Source: Candidatus Binatia bacterium
GTDB lineage: Bacteria > Desulfobacterota > Binatia > UBA12015
NCBI GenBank assembly: GCA_029248525.1
Contig: JAQWJE010000049.1
Coordinates: forward strand, 861,836 to 925,835
DNA length: 64,000 nucleotides
Direction: 5' to 3'
The position numbers were made by a program, and so were the translations under genes. This document shows positions 37,699 to 47,060 of the stretch, one piece after another; position 1 is the stretch's first letter; every line of letters starts with the position of its first letter. Under the pieces are notes generated by a model. That model ran no database searches, had not been told where the DNA came from, and saw only the letters and a program-made list of their open reading frames with translations.

Positions 37699-38808
37699 AT
37701 GCTCGACTCGATGCCCTCCTACCAGAGATTTTCGGAGCGCGAATTTTTCGGTTCCCTCAATGGCCTTCGTGCGATCGCCGCGCTTCTGGTGGTCTGGCAC
37801 CACTGTCATCAGGGGATTGATTTCGGTCGCATCGGGACTCGGATGGGCCATGTCGGCGTATCGCTTTTCTTTGTCTTGAGTGGTTTTCTGATCGTGACCT
37901 TGCTGATCCGGGAGCGCAGGAAGACTGCGGATATCGACCTGAGAGCTTTTTATGGTCGGCGGACTCTGCGAATTATGCCGCTCTACTATGCGGTCGTCAT
38001 TCTGACGCTTCTATTCGTTCTGGGTTTCGATTCCGGTAGTTCCGAAGCTGAAGCTCTGAGGGTGGGATTGCCCTACCTGCTCACCTACACGACCAATTGG
38101 GTTCCCGTCGTGAGTTTTTTGGCGATCACTTGGACGCTCGCGACCGAAGAGCAATTTTATTTGTTCTGGCCACAAATTCAGAAACGCATTGCTGATTCGA
38201 TTTGGGTCCCTGCAGCGCTGCTGGTTCTGAGTGAGGCGATTCGCTTTCGCCTGCTCGATCCGGTCTTCCATGCTCTGGGCTGGGATCTTGCCAAAGCGCC
38301 CTTCCTTTTGATCGGGGGTTTCACACCGATCTTGTTGGGTGTGTTTCTGGCCTATGCGCTGAATTCTCCAACCGGGTTCCGCCGATGTGCTCGTGTTTTC
38401 GGTCACCGCTTTGCGCCCTTGGCGGTTTTGGTGATCCTGGTTCTGGCGCTCCTGTGGATGCCGGGCGGTTGGGCCTCCTTTCGGACGACGCAAGATGCAC
38501 TGGTGAACCTCACTCTCTATGTTCTGCTGACACTCGTGATTGGTTCGACCGTGATTCGTGAGGATCACGCGCTGGCGTCCGCGTTGTCGATCAGGTGGGT
38601 GTCATGGTTGGGGGTGATCAGTTACGGGATTTATTTGTTGCATCTACCCGTGAACCGTCTCGTGGATTTCGCCCTTCCTGATCTGACCCCGGTCGTCCGG
38701 TTGCTCACTATTACCGTATTTACGGTTCTGGCAGCGGATCTCAGCTACCGCTTCTTCGAGAGACCCTTTTTGCGGATGAAAGAGAAGTTTGGCATCTCGC
38801 GTGTCTGA
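37699..38808 (+). CDS. Acyltransferase family 3 protein (OafA/YrhL-like)
   Basis: A 369-residue integral membrane protein with about 10 helices. FGSLNGLRAIAALLVVWHHCH contains the conserved R and H of the first helix, GVSLFFVLSGFLIVTLLIRER the second conserved segment, and TWTLATEEQFYLFWP the WSL(x)xEExFY-type motif. These proteins O-acetylate or otherwise acylate exported sugars, lipopolysaccharide or peptidoglycan. It stops 6 bp from the hypothetical gene on the opposite strand. Confidence 0.85.
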   Translation: MLDSMPSYQRFSEREFFGSLNGLRAIAALLVVWHHCHQGIDFGRIGTRMGHVGVSLFFVLSGFLIVTLLIRERRKTADIDLRAFYGRRTLRIMPLYYAVVILTLLFVLGFDSGSSEAEALRVGLPYLLTYTTNWVPVVSFLAITWTLATEEQFYLFWPQIQKRIADSIWVPAALLVLSEAIRFRLLDPVFHALGWDLAKAPFLLIGGFTPILLGVFLAYALNSPTGFRRCARVFGHRFAPLAVLVILVLALLWMPGGWASFRTTQDALVNLTLYVLLTLVIGSTVIREDHALASALSIRWVSWLGVISYGIYLLHLPVNRLVDFALPDLTPVVRLLTITVFTVLAADLSYRFFERPFLRMKEKFGISRV

Positions 38809-38814
38809 TCCGGA

Positions 38815-39957
38815 TCAACCTGGAGCGTCGGGAGCGGCTTCAGTCGGCTCGATCACGAAGGCCGGAATGGCCTGAAATTGGTGGGCTGCAGAAATGGAAG
38901 TGCAGGCTCCGCTTTGAGGATCAGGGTGCCCATCAGCGACTTTGTTTATGGCGTGAAAGAGCCCGGCGCACATATAACCACGGCTAAGGGCCGCCAACCG
39001 CCCGGTGTGGATGCCGTCGATATCGTGGTCGTTCATGATGTGGAAAAGATTTTGGGTGTCCCAAAAATAGCCGATGATTCCGCTCAGGTTTCCTGAGTCG
39101 TCGATCGTGGCCTCGAGTTGGGCCTCTTTCCAGTGTAATTCATCGTCCACGATGCCTTCGCGCAGGCGAACTCGGAGGTCCATTGGTTGGGTGCGGAGCT
39201 TACCTTCAATGATTTTGGCGCTGGTAAATTCGCCGCGAAATCTTTGGTCTGGATCTTGGGAAAAGCTCGTGTGAGGTAGTGGAGATCCAGCCGAAGACAA
39301 GCGCAATCCGCCGGAGCCGGAAGATACCCGAACCTGTACTTCCTTGTCGTTTTCGCGGTCATGGACACCCTGGATCTCAATCAGAAGTACGCGGCTTTCC
39401 TGATTGAATGAATATTCCTTGCCAAACGGCTTTCGTTGCAGGTTCAGGAATCCCCCTTGCAGATAGGCTTTCGAACAGCCAACGAGGCGGGCGTATTGGT
39501 TGTCGATCCCGGGTTGCAGATTCATGTCGATGAAATCATTATGGCCGCATCCCGTAGTATCGTCCCCGTTGGAATTGTGCCCATCCAGATCGAGGCCGGG
39601 AGCCGCCAAAAATGATTCCAACGTCCGGAAGCCGGGATCCTCTTGTGCCAATGGATCCTGGCAAGCGTCGGGGGGGAGGAGCCTTTGGGTCGCCTCCGCA
39701 TAGCCGACGTCCCTGATTTCGTCCTGAAGTGCTCTTCGGGAAACGCCAAAGTGTTCCAGTTCGGTTTTGTTGATCCCTTCGGGGCAATGACCTCGAGAAC
39801 TTTTCGGCAGAGCTTGCTGCCAGTCGACCACAACAAACTCCAGTTTTTCACCCGGGCCTCGGCTCGATTGATGGTGGATCCAGAAAGCTGCGGAGCCCAA
39901 AAGGAGGATCCAGATGATCCACATGGGTTTGGGGAGGCGATATCCATCGATTCCCAT
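38815..39957 (-). CDS. Hypothetical membrane-anchored protein, third gene of the DUF1592/DUF1552 operon
   Basis: A 380-residue protein I do not recognise. An N-terminal helix (MWIIWILLLGSAAFWIHH) anchors it, and the rest is extracytoplasmic, with Cys, His and Asp-rich segments (GHNSNGDDTTGCGHNDF; HIMNDHDIDGIHTG). Its ATG overlaps the stop of the DUF1552 gene (ATGA), so it is made with it. The fixed linkage suggests a partner in the same unknown process. Confidence 0.65.
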   Translation of the reverse strand: MGIDGYRLPKPMWIIWILLLGSAAFWIHHQSSRGPGEKLEFVVVDWQQALPKSSRGHCPEGINKTELEHFGVSRRALQDEIRDVGYAEATQRLLPPDACQDPLAQEDPGFRTLESFLAAPGLDLDGHNSNGDDTTGCGHNDFIDMNLQPGIDNQYARLVGCSKAYLQGGFLNLQRKPFGKEYSFNQESRVLLIEIQGVHDRENDKEVQVRVSSGSGGLRLSSAGSPLPHTSFSQDPDQRFRGEFTSAKIIEGKLRTQPMDLRVRLREGIVDDELHWKEAQLEATIDDSGNLSGIIGYFWDTQNLFHIMNDHDIDGIHTGRLAALSRGYMCAGLFHAINKVADGHPDPQSGACTSISAAHQFQAIPAFVIEPTEAAPDAPG

Positions 39958-41300
39958 CAGCTCAAAATGTCCGTAAGTGGATCTCTGGTGGTGTTTTCGG
40001 CGATGCCGAACTGGTTCACTTCAAGCCCCATGAGTTGCTGTGCCGTCAGTCCGATGCGGGTGACTGGACTGCCGTTGCCGCGCAGGTGAGATCCGGGTTT
40101 GATTTTGCCGCCAGCGCTTCCGGCAAGCATCAGCGGGAGTCCCCGGACGTCGTGCTTGCTTGCCTCGGAGTGTTCGGAGTGTGCGAGAATCAGACAATTA
40201 TCCAGCAAGTTGCCATCACCTTCGGGGATTGCAGCCAGCGTTTCGAGAAAGTAGGCCCACGCTTCCATCGAGCGAAGGACAAAGCCTGCACATTCTACCT
40301 GGTAGCCCAGTTTTTGATCGCGCGGCTCGGTGTGGGTCAGAACATGATGGTTCGCCGTGCCGCCGGGAATGTACAAGTCGCTGCCCGCTGGTGAAAAGAG
40401 TACGTTGAAAACTCGCGATTGATCGCAGGCGAGAGCGAGAGCGATCACCTGCGACATCAGCTTGTGGTTTTCCTCCACATCGGCAAGCGAGCTCGTCGGC
40501 GCGGTTTCCGGAGGTTGCTCGGGCACAGCGCAGGATTCAAGCGGCGTGGGCTTGATCAACTGAATGGCCAACTGGCTTTCGATCTCCCGGAGCGAGGTGA
40601 AGTACTGATCCAGACGCGCACGATCGGCAGCACCGACCGCTTTTTCGAGGCGGCGCCGATCGTCCTGAGTGATGGACAGGACGCTCTTCTGAAGCATCAA
40701 TTCGGGAGAGGGCTTCCAGTCGTCAGTGTTTGTGCCGGCAAAGGAAGGCCCGAAAACGCGCTGGTAGAGGCTGAGCGCTGTTGGCTCCGGGATGTTGACG
40801 GAATTCTGATTCCGCTGGCTGTAGCTGTGGGCGGGGTTGCCGGTAGCGGCCATGTCGAGAGAACGAAAGCGGGTTTCCCCGCCGATCTTGTCCGAAATCA
40901 TCACGTCGAAAGTCGGGAGAGTCGAGATTTGACCGGAAATCGGGGTCTCGCCCGTCAGTGTTCCCATGTAGCCGGTGTAATGCACCTGATTGCCGCGGCC
41001 GCCGACGCGCACATCAAATCCGGACAAGATGGTCAAATGATCGCGAAGGTTGGCCAATGGCTCCAGTTCAGGCGTCACCTCGAATTCGGAGCCCTCCTCG
41101 AGCGGAATCCACTGCTCGGGAGTGACGCCGTTGCCCCAGAACCACGTGCCGAACCGGCGCGGTAAATTCTGTCCCGAGGCAAGAGCGTCGCCGTTGCCAT
41201 TCAGGAAGATCTCGAGAAAGGGAAGGCCGACCGAAACCAAGGCACCCGTTTGCAGTGCGCCACGCAGAAAGCGCCTCCGACTGAGAGAGTGTCTCTTCAT
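39957..41300 (-). CDS. DUF1552 domain-containing protein
   Basis: A 447-residue exported protein. A Tat-type signal (SLSRRRFLRGALQTG) is followed by the DUF1552 hallmarks: RRFGTWFWGNGVTPEQW, LRDHLTILSGFDV, LPTFDVMISDKIGG and RSLDMA. DUF1552 proteins resemble the sulfatase-like DUF1501 group, and in planctomycetes and myxobacteria they pair almost always with DUF1592 proteins. Function is unknown. Overlaps both neighbours by 1-4 bp. Confidence 0.85.
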   Translation of the reverse strand: MKRHSLSRRRFLRGALQTGALVSVGLPFLEIFLNGNGDALASGQNLPRRFGTWFWGNGVTPEQWIPLEEGSEFEVTPELEPLANLRDHLTILSGFDVRVGGRGNQVHYTGYMGTLTGETPISGQISTLPTFDVMISDKIGGETRFRSLDMAATGNPAHSYSQRNQNSVNIPEPTALSLYQRVFGPSFAGTNTDDWKPSPELMLQKSVLSITQDDRRRLEKAVGAADRARLDQYFTSLREIESQLAIQLIKPTPLESCAVPEQPPETAPTSSLADVEENHKLMSQVIALALACDQSRVFNVLFSPAGSDLYIPGGTANHHVLTHTEPRDQKLGYQVECAGFVLRSMEAWAYFLETLAAIPEGDGNLLDNCLILAHSEHSEASKHDVRGLPLMLAGSAGGKIKPGSHLRGNGSPVTRIGLTAQQLMGLEVNQFGIAENTTRDPLTDILS

Positions 41301-43372
41301 GATCTTTTGCTCGCGATCTGGCTCGATTGGACGACGGGTGACTGATCGGGAAGCCGTCCTCGGCGAAAGGCCTCGCTGGTGGCGATGGCGCGGAGGAGCG
41401 GGAGGATCCGATAACCGGAGTCCTCGAATTTTGACTGCAGATTCTGAATCGTTCCAACCTCTTCGATCGAAATTTCTCGTCCGGACGCGTAGCGATAGAG
41501 CGTTTCTACAAGGCAGGGTGCCAACTCGGGGTGGTTTCGAATCGCGACCCCGAGTTCGGCTGAACTCTCGAAGCTGACCCCGTCGAGTTCTCCGCTGACG
41601 TCGATGATCGCGCCATTCTCGTACTCTCGCAGTTGTCCCACGGCATCAAATGCTTCGAGGCCCAGTCCTATCGGGTCGGTCAGGCGATGGCACGCCCGGC
41701 AGCTTCCCTCGGAGGAATGAGCTGCAAGGCGATCCCGCGCGGTCGCCTGATCAGGGTTTTCGTCATCGTCGAATAAGGAGAAGTCGACGTCGGCGGGTGC
41801 CGGCGGCACTGGCTTGCAGAGAAAGGTCTCACGGACAAATTGCCCACGAAGTGTCGCCGAGCTGCGATCTTCATGGGAGTGCTGGATGTGGAAGCTGGGG
41901 TGCGAGAGGATTCCGGAACGAAGATGCCCGGGCGGAAATTCGCGGGGCTCCCAGCCGGTCTCGTTGTACACAGGGACGCGATAGAGCGGCCCGAGGGTTC
42001 GGTTCAGGTAAGTTTTGGAGGTGGTAAACAGGTCTCGGTAGTCGCGATTTTGATCCACCACATGATCGAGTACCACCAGCAAGGTTTGTTCGCGCGCATC
42101 TTCAACAAGTTGGCGGTCGAATGAAGGGTAGATGCCGACATCCTTGCTGGCTTGCGGAAGATCGCGCAGGCGGAACATGTCGGCGAAGAACGCGCCCAGA
42201 CCTTCGCGGACGCCGGGCGACTCGAGCAGGCGGTCTACCTGGCTTGCGAGAAGTTGTTCATCCTGAAGTTCGCCGCGTGCCGCTGCTTTTCGGAGTTCGT
42301 CATCCGGGGCCTGGTTCACCAGTAAATAGGAGATCTTCGTTGCCAGAGTCTCGTCACTCAACATACCGTCGAGATCGCCGGAAGAGTTTTCAGCCAGTTC
42401 CTCGATACGAAAGAGAAATTCGGGCGAAAGCAGCAAACTTGTCAGAACCGCTTGTGTTTCGGGAAGCTCGGCTGTTGTGCTGTTTTTGCTCCTCTGCAGA
42501 ATCTCCCCACGTTGAACAATTTCCTCCTCGAGGACCTCTCTGCGAAAAAGCTGACTGGCAACCCGCTGCAGAAATTTCTGCTCGCATCGTCTGGTTTCGA
42601 TTTGGGTTACGGACGCACTGCACTTCACGAGTCTCTCGCGGTGCGACTCGGACATGGCTTGCTGGGAAATGGTGGTGGCCATCCCGATGTACCTCTCCAT
42701 CCCGGATGGGGTAATGGTTTCCTTGGAGCGACCAAGGGCGATCAGTCCGGATCTGCGTATCTCGGGAGGAAATCGATCGGGAATGACAATCTCGGGTCCG
42801 AAGATTCCAGAGACCGCCTCTCGGTATTGTCGCGCCGTCAGAAGCCGAAGAACCGGTGGTTGTGGCGAAGGTGGAGAGGCCTCGAGCAGGGCCATCCGGG
42901 ACGGCGAGGGTTTATGCGCGCCCGCGACATGTCGAATTTCGCCGCCGGATTTTGCAATGGTCGCCCCGGAAAGGAGGGCGCCAATCGTCAGCAATCCAAC
43001 AATGCTCGCAGCGGGCGTTGTCCAGGAGGGGCGCGCGACGGCGATCAGGGTGCCCAGCAAGGCGATTCCGGCCACCAAATAGATCTGCTGGATCCACTCC
43101 CCGGCGACGTCTGCGTGGAGGTCGAGCCTCTCTCGGGCAGGACCGTCGAGTGCCGGCAGGACCAATTGGTAGGCCGCCTCGCCGGCAGATACGACAAAGG
43201 CTGCGCTACCTGCTGTGCCGCAGACCAAAATCATCCCGACGACGGCACATGCGCGGTCGCGGGTCACGGCACCGAAGGCAAGGACGATCCATGCGATCAG
43301 CAGGCCTATAACCGGCAGGTGATTGATGGCCAGATGAAGATAGACGGGATTGTTGAACAACGAGTCGACCAT
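41297..43372 (-). CDS. DUF1592/DUF1588 domain-containing protein with N-terminal membrane domain
   Basis: A 691-residue protein. The C-terminal 520 residues show the usual order: DUF1587 (LRLLTARQYREAVSGIFG), DUF1595 (EQKFLQRVASQLFRREVL), DUF1592 (AVLTSLLLSPEFLFRIEE, DETLATKISYLLVNQAPDDE), DUF1588 (GPLYRVPVYN.., SHEDRSSATLRGQFVRE, CRACHRLTDPIGLGLEAFD) and DUF1585 near the end. The first 160 residues are four hydrophobic helices (NHLPVIGLLIAWIVLAFG) instead of the signal peptide plus cytochrome c domain common in this family. CRACH is a haem-c-like CxxCH motif. Its stop overlaps the DUF1552 start by 4 bp. Confidence 0.85.
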   Translation of the reverse strand: MVDSLFNNPVYLHLAINHLPVIGLLIAWIVLAFGAVTRDRACAVVGMILVCGTAGSAAFVVSAGEAAYQLVLPALDGPARERLDLHADVAGEWIQQIYLVAGIALLGTLIAVARPSWTTPAASIVGLLTIGALLSGATIAKSGGEIRHVAGAHKPSPSRMALLEASPPSPQPPVLRLLTARQYREAVSGIFGPEIVIPDRFPPEIRRSGLIALGRSKETITPSGMERYIGMATTISQQAMSESHRERLVKCSASVTQIETRRCEQKFLQRVASQLFRREVLEEEIVQRGEILQRSKNSTTAELPETQAVLTSLLLSPEFLFRIEELAENSSGDLDGMLSDETLATKISYLLVNQAPDDELRKAAARGELQDEQLLASQVDRLLESPGVREGLGAFFADMFRLRDLPQASKDVGIYPSFDRQLVEDAREQTLLVVLDHVVDQNRDYRDLFTTSKTYLNRTLGPLYRVPVYNETGWEPREFPPGHLRSGILSHPSFHIQHSHEDRSSATLRGQFVRETFLCKPVPPAPADVDFSLFDDDENPDQATARDRLAAHSSEGSCRACHRLTDPIGLGLEAFDAVGQLREYENGAIIDVSGELDGVSFESSAELGVAIRNHPELAPCLVETLYRYASGREISIEEVGTIQNLQSKFEDSGYRILPLLRAIATSEAFRRGRLPDQSPVVQSSQIASKRS

Positions 43373-43644
43373 ACAGGTATGCCCGTGTCATTATTGATCC
43401 ATTCACGCCGAAGTAGCAAGGCACTTCGGAGGCGAGGTGAGCTGCACCGGCCTGTTTTTCATCAGTTTTTGAGCACTTCGCAGCGCTCGGAGTTGCGTAG
43501 GAGATCGCGGGGCCGATACAATCCGACAGCGATGCAATCCCGGACAATCCACTCAGATCTTTTGGCTGTTTTTGGAAGGGCTTCGGCCGCGGTGGTTGGT
43601 CGTCGCGCGGCGGCCCTGCCGCAGGGGTCTCTGCGAGACCGGCC

Positions 43645-43974
43645 ATGAGGTTCCTTTGCCGGTGCATCGCTTTGGCGGTGATTTTTATTTCCCTCGCCTC
43701 CCCATCGCTTGCCGGAAAATTTGGGGATCAACTCGAAGGCGCTGCGCGTGCCTGCTGGGTTGGGGGGCTTTGCGGCATTGATGGTTATGCCTTTGGTACC
43801 TACGTCGACAAGACGCGTGAGGACCTGGGTTGCGAGATCGGCGAAGAGGGAGTCGATTATTGGCAGATGGGGGTCGACGCGGCGCCGCTTCTGCCGGAGT
43901 TTGCTCGAGATGATTGCGCGTTCTTCTATGGCTATGAGGCGTGCTTGCTCCCCTCGGTTGCCTGTCGCCAATAG
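43645..43974 (+). CDS. Small secreted Cys-containing protein, 109 residues
   Basis: A signal peptide (ALAVIFISLASPSLAG) precedes a mature part of about 85 residues with six Cys (for example GAARACWVGGLCGIDGY and FARDDCAFFYGYEACLL). I do not recognise a family; an oxidised, disulfide-bonded periplasmic protein is likely. It is isolated, convergent with the glycosyltransferase genes. The upstream gap to 43372 holds no other gene. Confidence 0.5.
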   Translation: MRFLCRCIALAVIFISLASPSLAGKFGDQLEGAARACWVGGLCGIDGYAFGTYVDKTREDLGCEIGEEGVDYWQMGVDAAPLLPEFARDDCAFFYGYEACLLPSVACRQ

Positions 43975-43993
43975 GAAGGCCGCTCTCTTGAAT

Positions 43994-45103
43994 CTACACG
44001 GATTCGTAGATGCGCCGGGAATCTTCGGCAGAACGGCGCCAGGAAAAACGGGACGCTTGGTCCTGCAGGGGCCCGGGCGGAGAGGGGTCGCGCCAAGCCG
44101 AGAGGATGGCATCCGACAAGCTTTTCAGATTACCCGGCTCGAATTGGATGCCCACCTCTCCTGCGACTTCGGGTAGAGAGCTTGCCCGGGAGCAGACCAC
44201 CGGCGTGCCACATGCCATCGCTTCGACGACCGGCAGGCCGAATCCTTCGTACGAGGACGGCAAGACCAGCAAGCGTGCTCGCTGATAGGAGGCAAGGAGT
44301 TCTGTGTCGCTGACGTAGTTGCGCTGTATAACGGCTCCGCTCAGGCCCAGTCGTTCAATGGTCATCGCGGTCTCGGGGTAGCGGTCATCGGAGGAGCCGA
44401 TGATCTCGAGTCGGGCTTCCGGGCCCAGTTGCTCACGAACCGCAGCAAAGGCTTCAATCAAAAGCGGCACGTTTTTATAAGGGTCGAGTCGGCCGACATA
44501 AAGGATCACCGGCTCTCGCGGCAGCGGGCCGGGACAGTAGACGTCGGACACGCCGTTGTAGACAACCTCGACGTGCTCGGGCGGCACCGGCAGATGTTCG
44601 ACAATGTCGTTGGCCGAGGCCTTGCTGACGGCGATGATCTTGTCGGCTCGCTTGCTGAGGCTTTGCATCAACGAACGGTACAGCGGAAAGAAGCGCCGCT
44701 TTTTTGATCTCGGAGCGTTGTCGGGAAACAGGAGGGGAATCAGATCATGCACCGTCACCACGCAAGCGATACGCCCTCGACGACCCGCCGGGAAAGCTCC
44801 GAACGGAATCATCCAGTTCGGGGAGTGAAAGACATCGATCTGGTGTTGCTTCAGCCATCTGGGCATCACCAGTTGCCCAACGGGCGAGAAGACACCGTGC
44901 TCCATCCGAAATGCCGACCAATTCGGATTTTTCTCGAAAGAGGTGGCATCGCGAGTGTGCTCGAGGGTTTCGTTGGCGTCGAACAAGCAGACATATTGGT
45001 TGCGATCGTCCAGCACGGACAACTCGCGAATCAGCTCGCGCGTATAGACACCGATCCCCGAGAGTTCCGGGGTGATCCATCTTGCATCGATGCAGATCTT
45101 CAT
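43994..45103 (-). CDS. Glycosyltransferase family 4 protein
   Basis: A 369-residue GT-B enzyme. ARWITPELSGIGVYTRELIREL is the acceptor-side glycine loop, GRLDPYKNVPLLIEAF the linker to the donor domain, and PSSYEGFGLPVVEAMACGTPVV the nucleotide-sugar-binding E(x7)E motif of GT4. It retains sugar configuration and uses an NDP-sugar. It overlaps the upstream glycosyltransferase by 4 bp, so the pair builds one glycan, probably exopolysaccharide or lipid-linked. Confidence 0.9.
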   Translation of the reverse strand: MKICIDARWITPELSGIGVYTRELIRELSVLDDRNQYVCLFDANETLEHTRDATSFEKNPNWSAFRMEHGVFSPVGQLVMPRWLKQHQIDVFHSPNWMIPFGAFPAGRRGRIACVVTVHDLIPLLFPDNAPRSKKRRFFPLYRSLMQSLSKRADKIIAVSKASANDIVEHLPVPPEHVEVVYNGVSDVYCPGPLPREPVILYVGRLDPYKNVPLLIEAFAAVREQLGPEARLEIIGSSDDRYPETAMTIERLGLSGAVIQRNYVSDTELLASYQRARLLVLPSSYEGFGLPVVEAMACGTPVVCSRASSLPEVAGEVGIQFEPGNLKSLSDAILSAWRDPSPPGPLQDQASRFSWRRSAEDSRRIYESV

Positions 45104-46212
45104 CCGACCACCTCACGATAGAGTGCCCAGGTCTTTTCAGCTGTAGTCTCCCAGCGGAAGGCAGTCGCCACCGACCGGCCGGCATCGATCCATGGGCTCG
45201 GATTGTTGAGAACTTCGCCGACCGCAATTGTCCACTCTGTCGGATCGTATCCATCGACCAGGCGGGCTCCGTTGCCGAGGACTTCGCGCAATGAGCCTGC
45301 GGAGGACGAAACCACTGGCGTTCCGCAGAGCATCGCTTCCAACGGTGGCAGGCCGAACCCTTCGTAGAGCGACGGAAATACCATGGCATCTGCACCTCGA
45401 TAGAGGTCGCCGAGATGGGCCTCTGGCAGGTAGTCGATATATCGAATTCGTTCCGCGGCGGGAGACCGTCTAATTCTCTCGAAGATCGGTTCGCACTTCC
45501 AACCTTTCATTCCCGCCAGCACAAGGTCGCCATCGAAGTCGAGCTTCTCGAAGATCTCGATCAGAAGCTGATGGTTCTTGCGCGGTTCGATCGTGCCGAC
45601 GTGAAGCAGGTAGGGGCGGTTTAGGCCAAAAGAGGATTGGAAATGGGTGCGCTGTTGGGGGGTTGATGTTGAATATTCTTTCAGACCGAGATGGATCGGA
45701 AAGAGTTTTTCTCGTGGTACGCTCAACAGGGCCCGAACTTCGTCGGCCACAAACAAACTGTCCGTGATAATGGCATCCGAGCGTGCGACCGTTTGGCGAA
45801 TCTGTCTGCTCAGAAAGGCGTAGTTTTTGGCTTCCATGGTTTCGGGGTGCCGAAGGAACGACACGTCGTGAATCGTCACGATCGATTTTCCTTGTCGCAG
45901 GGGCGGGCGGATGAAATTCGGGAAATGGTAGAGATCGGCCGGGCCCGCAAATGCATCAAATGGCGGCCAGTCCAGCCGATTCCAGCATTGCTGCACCCAA
46001 CGTCGGGGCAGCCATCGGTTGGCTTTTTCCTCGGCGCTGCCCGCAGCGACAGGGCGGCTCTTGCCGGCGAAATCGAAATGGAAGAGCGCCAGCTGGTCGT
46101 CGGCTGCCTGCGGAGCGAGGTGCTCCGCCAGCATTTTCGTGTAGCGTCCCACACCGGCGCGCTGGGCGACCGCTGCCTGAATATCGATGCAGACCCTCAC
46201 GCGGCAGAGCAT
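45100..46212 (-). CDS. Glycosyltransferase family 4 protein (second of pair)
   Basis: A 370-residue GT-B enzyme with DIQAAVAQRAGVGRYTKML, GTIEPRKNHQLLIEIF and FPSLYEGFGLPPLEAMLCGTPVV, the same motif order as its neighbour but clearly diverged. First of two overlapping transferase genes on the minus strand; the methyltransferase gene lies upstream by 69 bp. Acceptor and donor cannot be told from sequence. Confidence 0.9.
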   Translation of the reverse strand: MLCRVRVCIDIQAAVAQRAGVGRYTKMLAEHLAPQAADDQLALFHFDFAGKSRPVAAGSAEEKANRWLPRRWVQQCWNRLDWPPFDAFAGPADLYHFPNFIRPPLRQGKSIVTIHDVSFLRHPETMEAKNYAFLSRQIRQTVARSDAIITDSLFVADEVRALLSVPREKLFPIHLGLKEYSTSTPQQRTHFQSSFGLNRPYLLHVGTIEPRKNHQLLIEIFEKLDFDGDLVLAGMKGWKCEPIFERIRRSPAAERIRYIDYLPEAHLGDLYRGADAMVFPSLYEGFGLPPLEAMLCGTPVVSSSAGSLREVLGNGARLVDGYDPTEWTIAVGEVLNNPSPWIDAGRSVATAFRWETTAEKTWALYREVVG

Positions 46213-46281
46213 AGCCGAACCTCTGCCGAATCCCAGACCTGAGCGGCAATGCGGCTTCAGCCCGACGTCGGCTTGTGGCGG

Positions 46282-46935
46282 TTAGTTTTTGCGCTCCAAA
46301 TGAAGTGCTGTGTAGCTGCGAGCGGGGGACCCAAGGTCGATCTCTTCGGATTCCATCGAAAACCCGCCTTCCGTGAAGCATGCCATGATGGCGTCCGGGT
46401 CAGTGTTGACGAAGATCTCGGGTTGGGCGCCCGCCACCGCCAGAAACTTGCCGGCAAGAAGGCCCCGCGCGCCTGGTTTCAAGACCCGCGCGAGTTCGGC
46501 GACATAGGCGGGCAGGGGGTTCAGAAAGTAGACGACGTTCACCGCGAGCAGTCGGTCCACCGCGCCGTCGTCCAGAAAGCCGCTCATATCGATCGCATCG
46601 GTGTCATGGATCTCCGGTCGCAGCGGCAGCGAGGGGGCAAGCTGCACGAGCTCTTGGCGAAAACGTTCGCTGATTTCCACCCCGATCAGGCGCGAGGGGT
46701 TGGTCTTCCCGATCTCGGGCCACGCCCATCCACTGCCGGGCCCCAATTCCAGAACGCAGTGTCCGGCCGAGATCTCCAGCCGTCGGGCAGCGTCCTGCGC
46801 GCTCAGGCGGTTGTTGCGCTCCATCATTCCACGAGTGAGGCGCCCGAGCACGCCTGTGCCTGGTTCGCGCATATTGCGCGCGATTATCGAGGTGTTCATG
46901 AAGGTAGCCACCAACCGGGAAAGTTTGTCAGCCAT
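46282..46935 (-). CDS. Class I SAM-dependent methyltransferase
   Basis: A 217-residue enzyme from the ATG at 46935. HCVLELGPGSGWAWPEIG is motif I (SAM-binding GxGxG), RLIGVEISERFRQEL motif post-I, and FLDDGAVDRLLAVNVVYFL motif II. Substrate unknown; it may modify the glycan or lipid made by the glycosyltransferases that follow. The frame is open to 47061, but that would run into the antiporter promoter. Confidence 0.8.
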   Translation of the reverse strand: MADKLSRLVATFMNTSIIARNMREPGTGVLGRLTRGMMERNNRLSAQDAARRLEISAGHCVLELGPGSGWAWPEIGKTNPSRLIGVEISERFRQELVQLAPSLPLRPEIHDTDAIDMSGFLDDGAVDRLLAVNVVYFLNPLPAYVAELARVLKPGARGLLAGKFLAVAGAQPEIFVNTDPDAIMACFTEGGFSMESEEIDLGSPARSYTALHLERKN

Positions 46936-47060
46936 GAGGATTGTATGGTGGAGGGTTGGTTCGTGGTCAATATCTGGCTTGGAGATGAGTGTCAGATGAG
47001 TGTCGGACGTGTGTCGCCGACCTTGTAAATCGGACGAGAATCTGGGCGAAACATGCTGCA

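Noticed and set aside
42452..43648. 398-residue plus-strand frame
   Set aside because: Antisense to the DUF1592 gene; long only because of high-GC codon bias; no motif.
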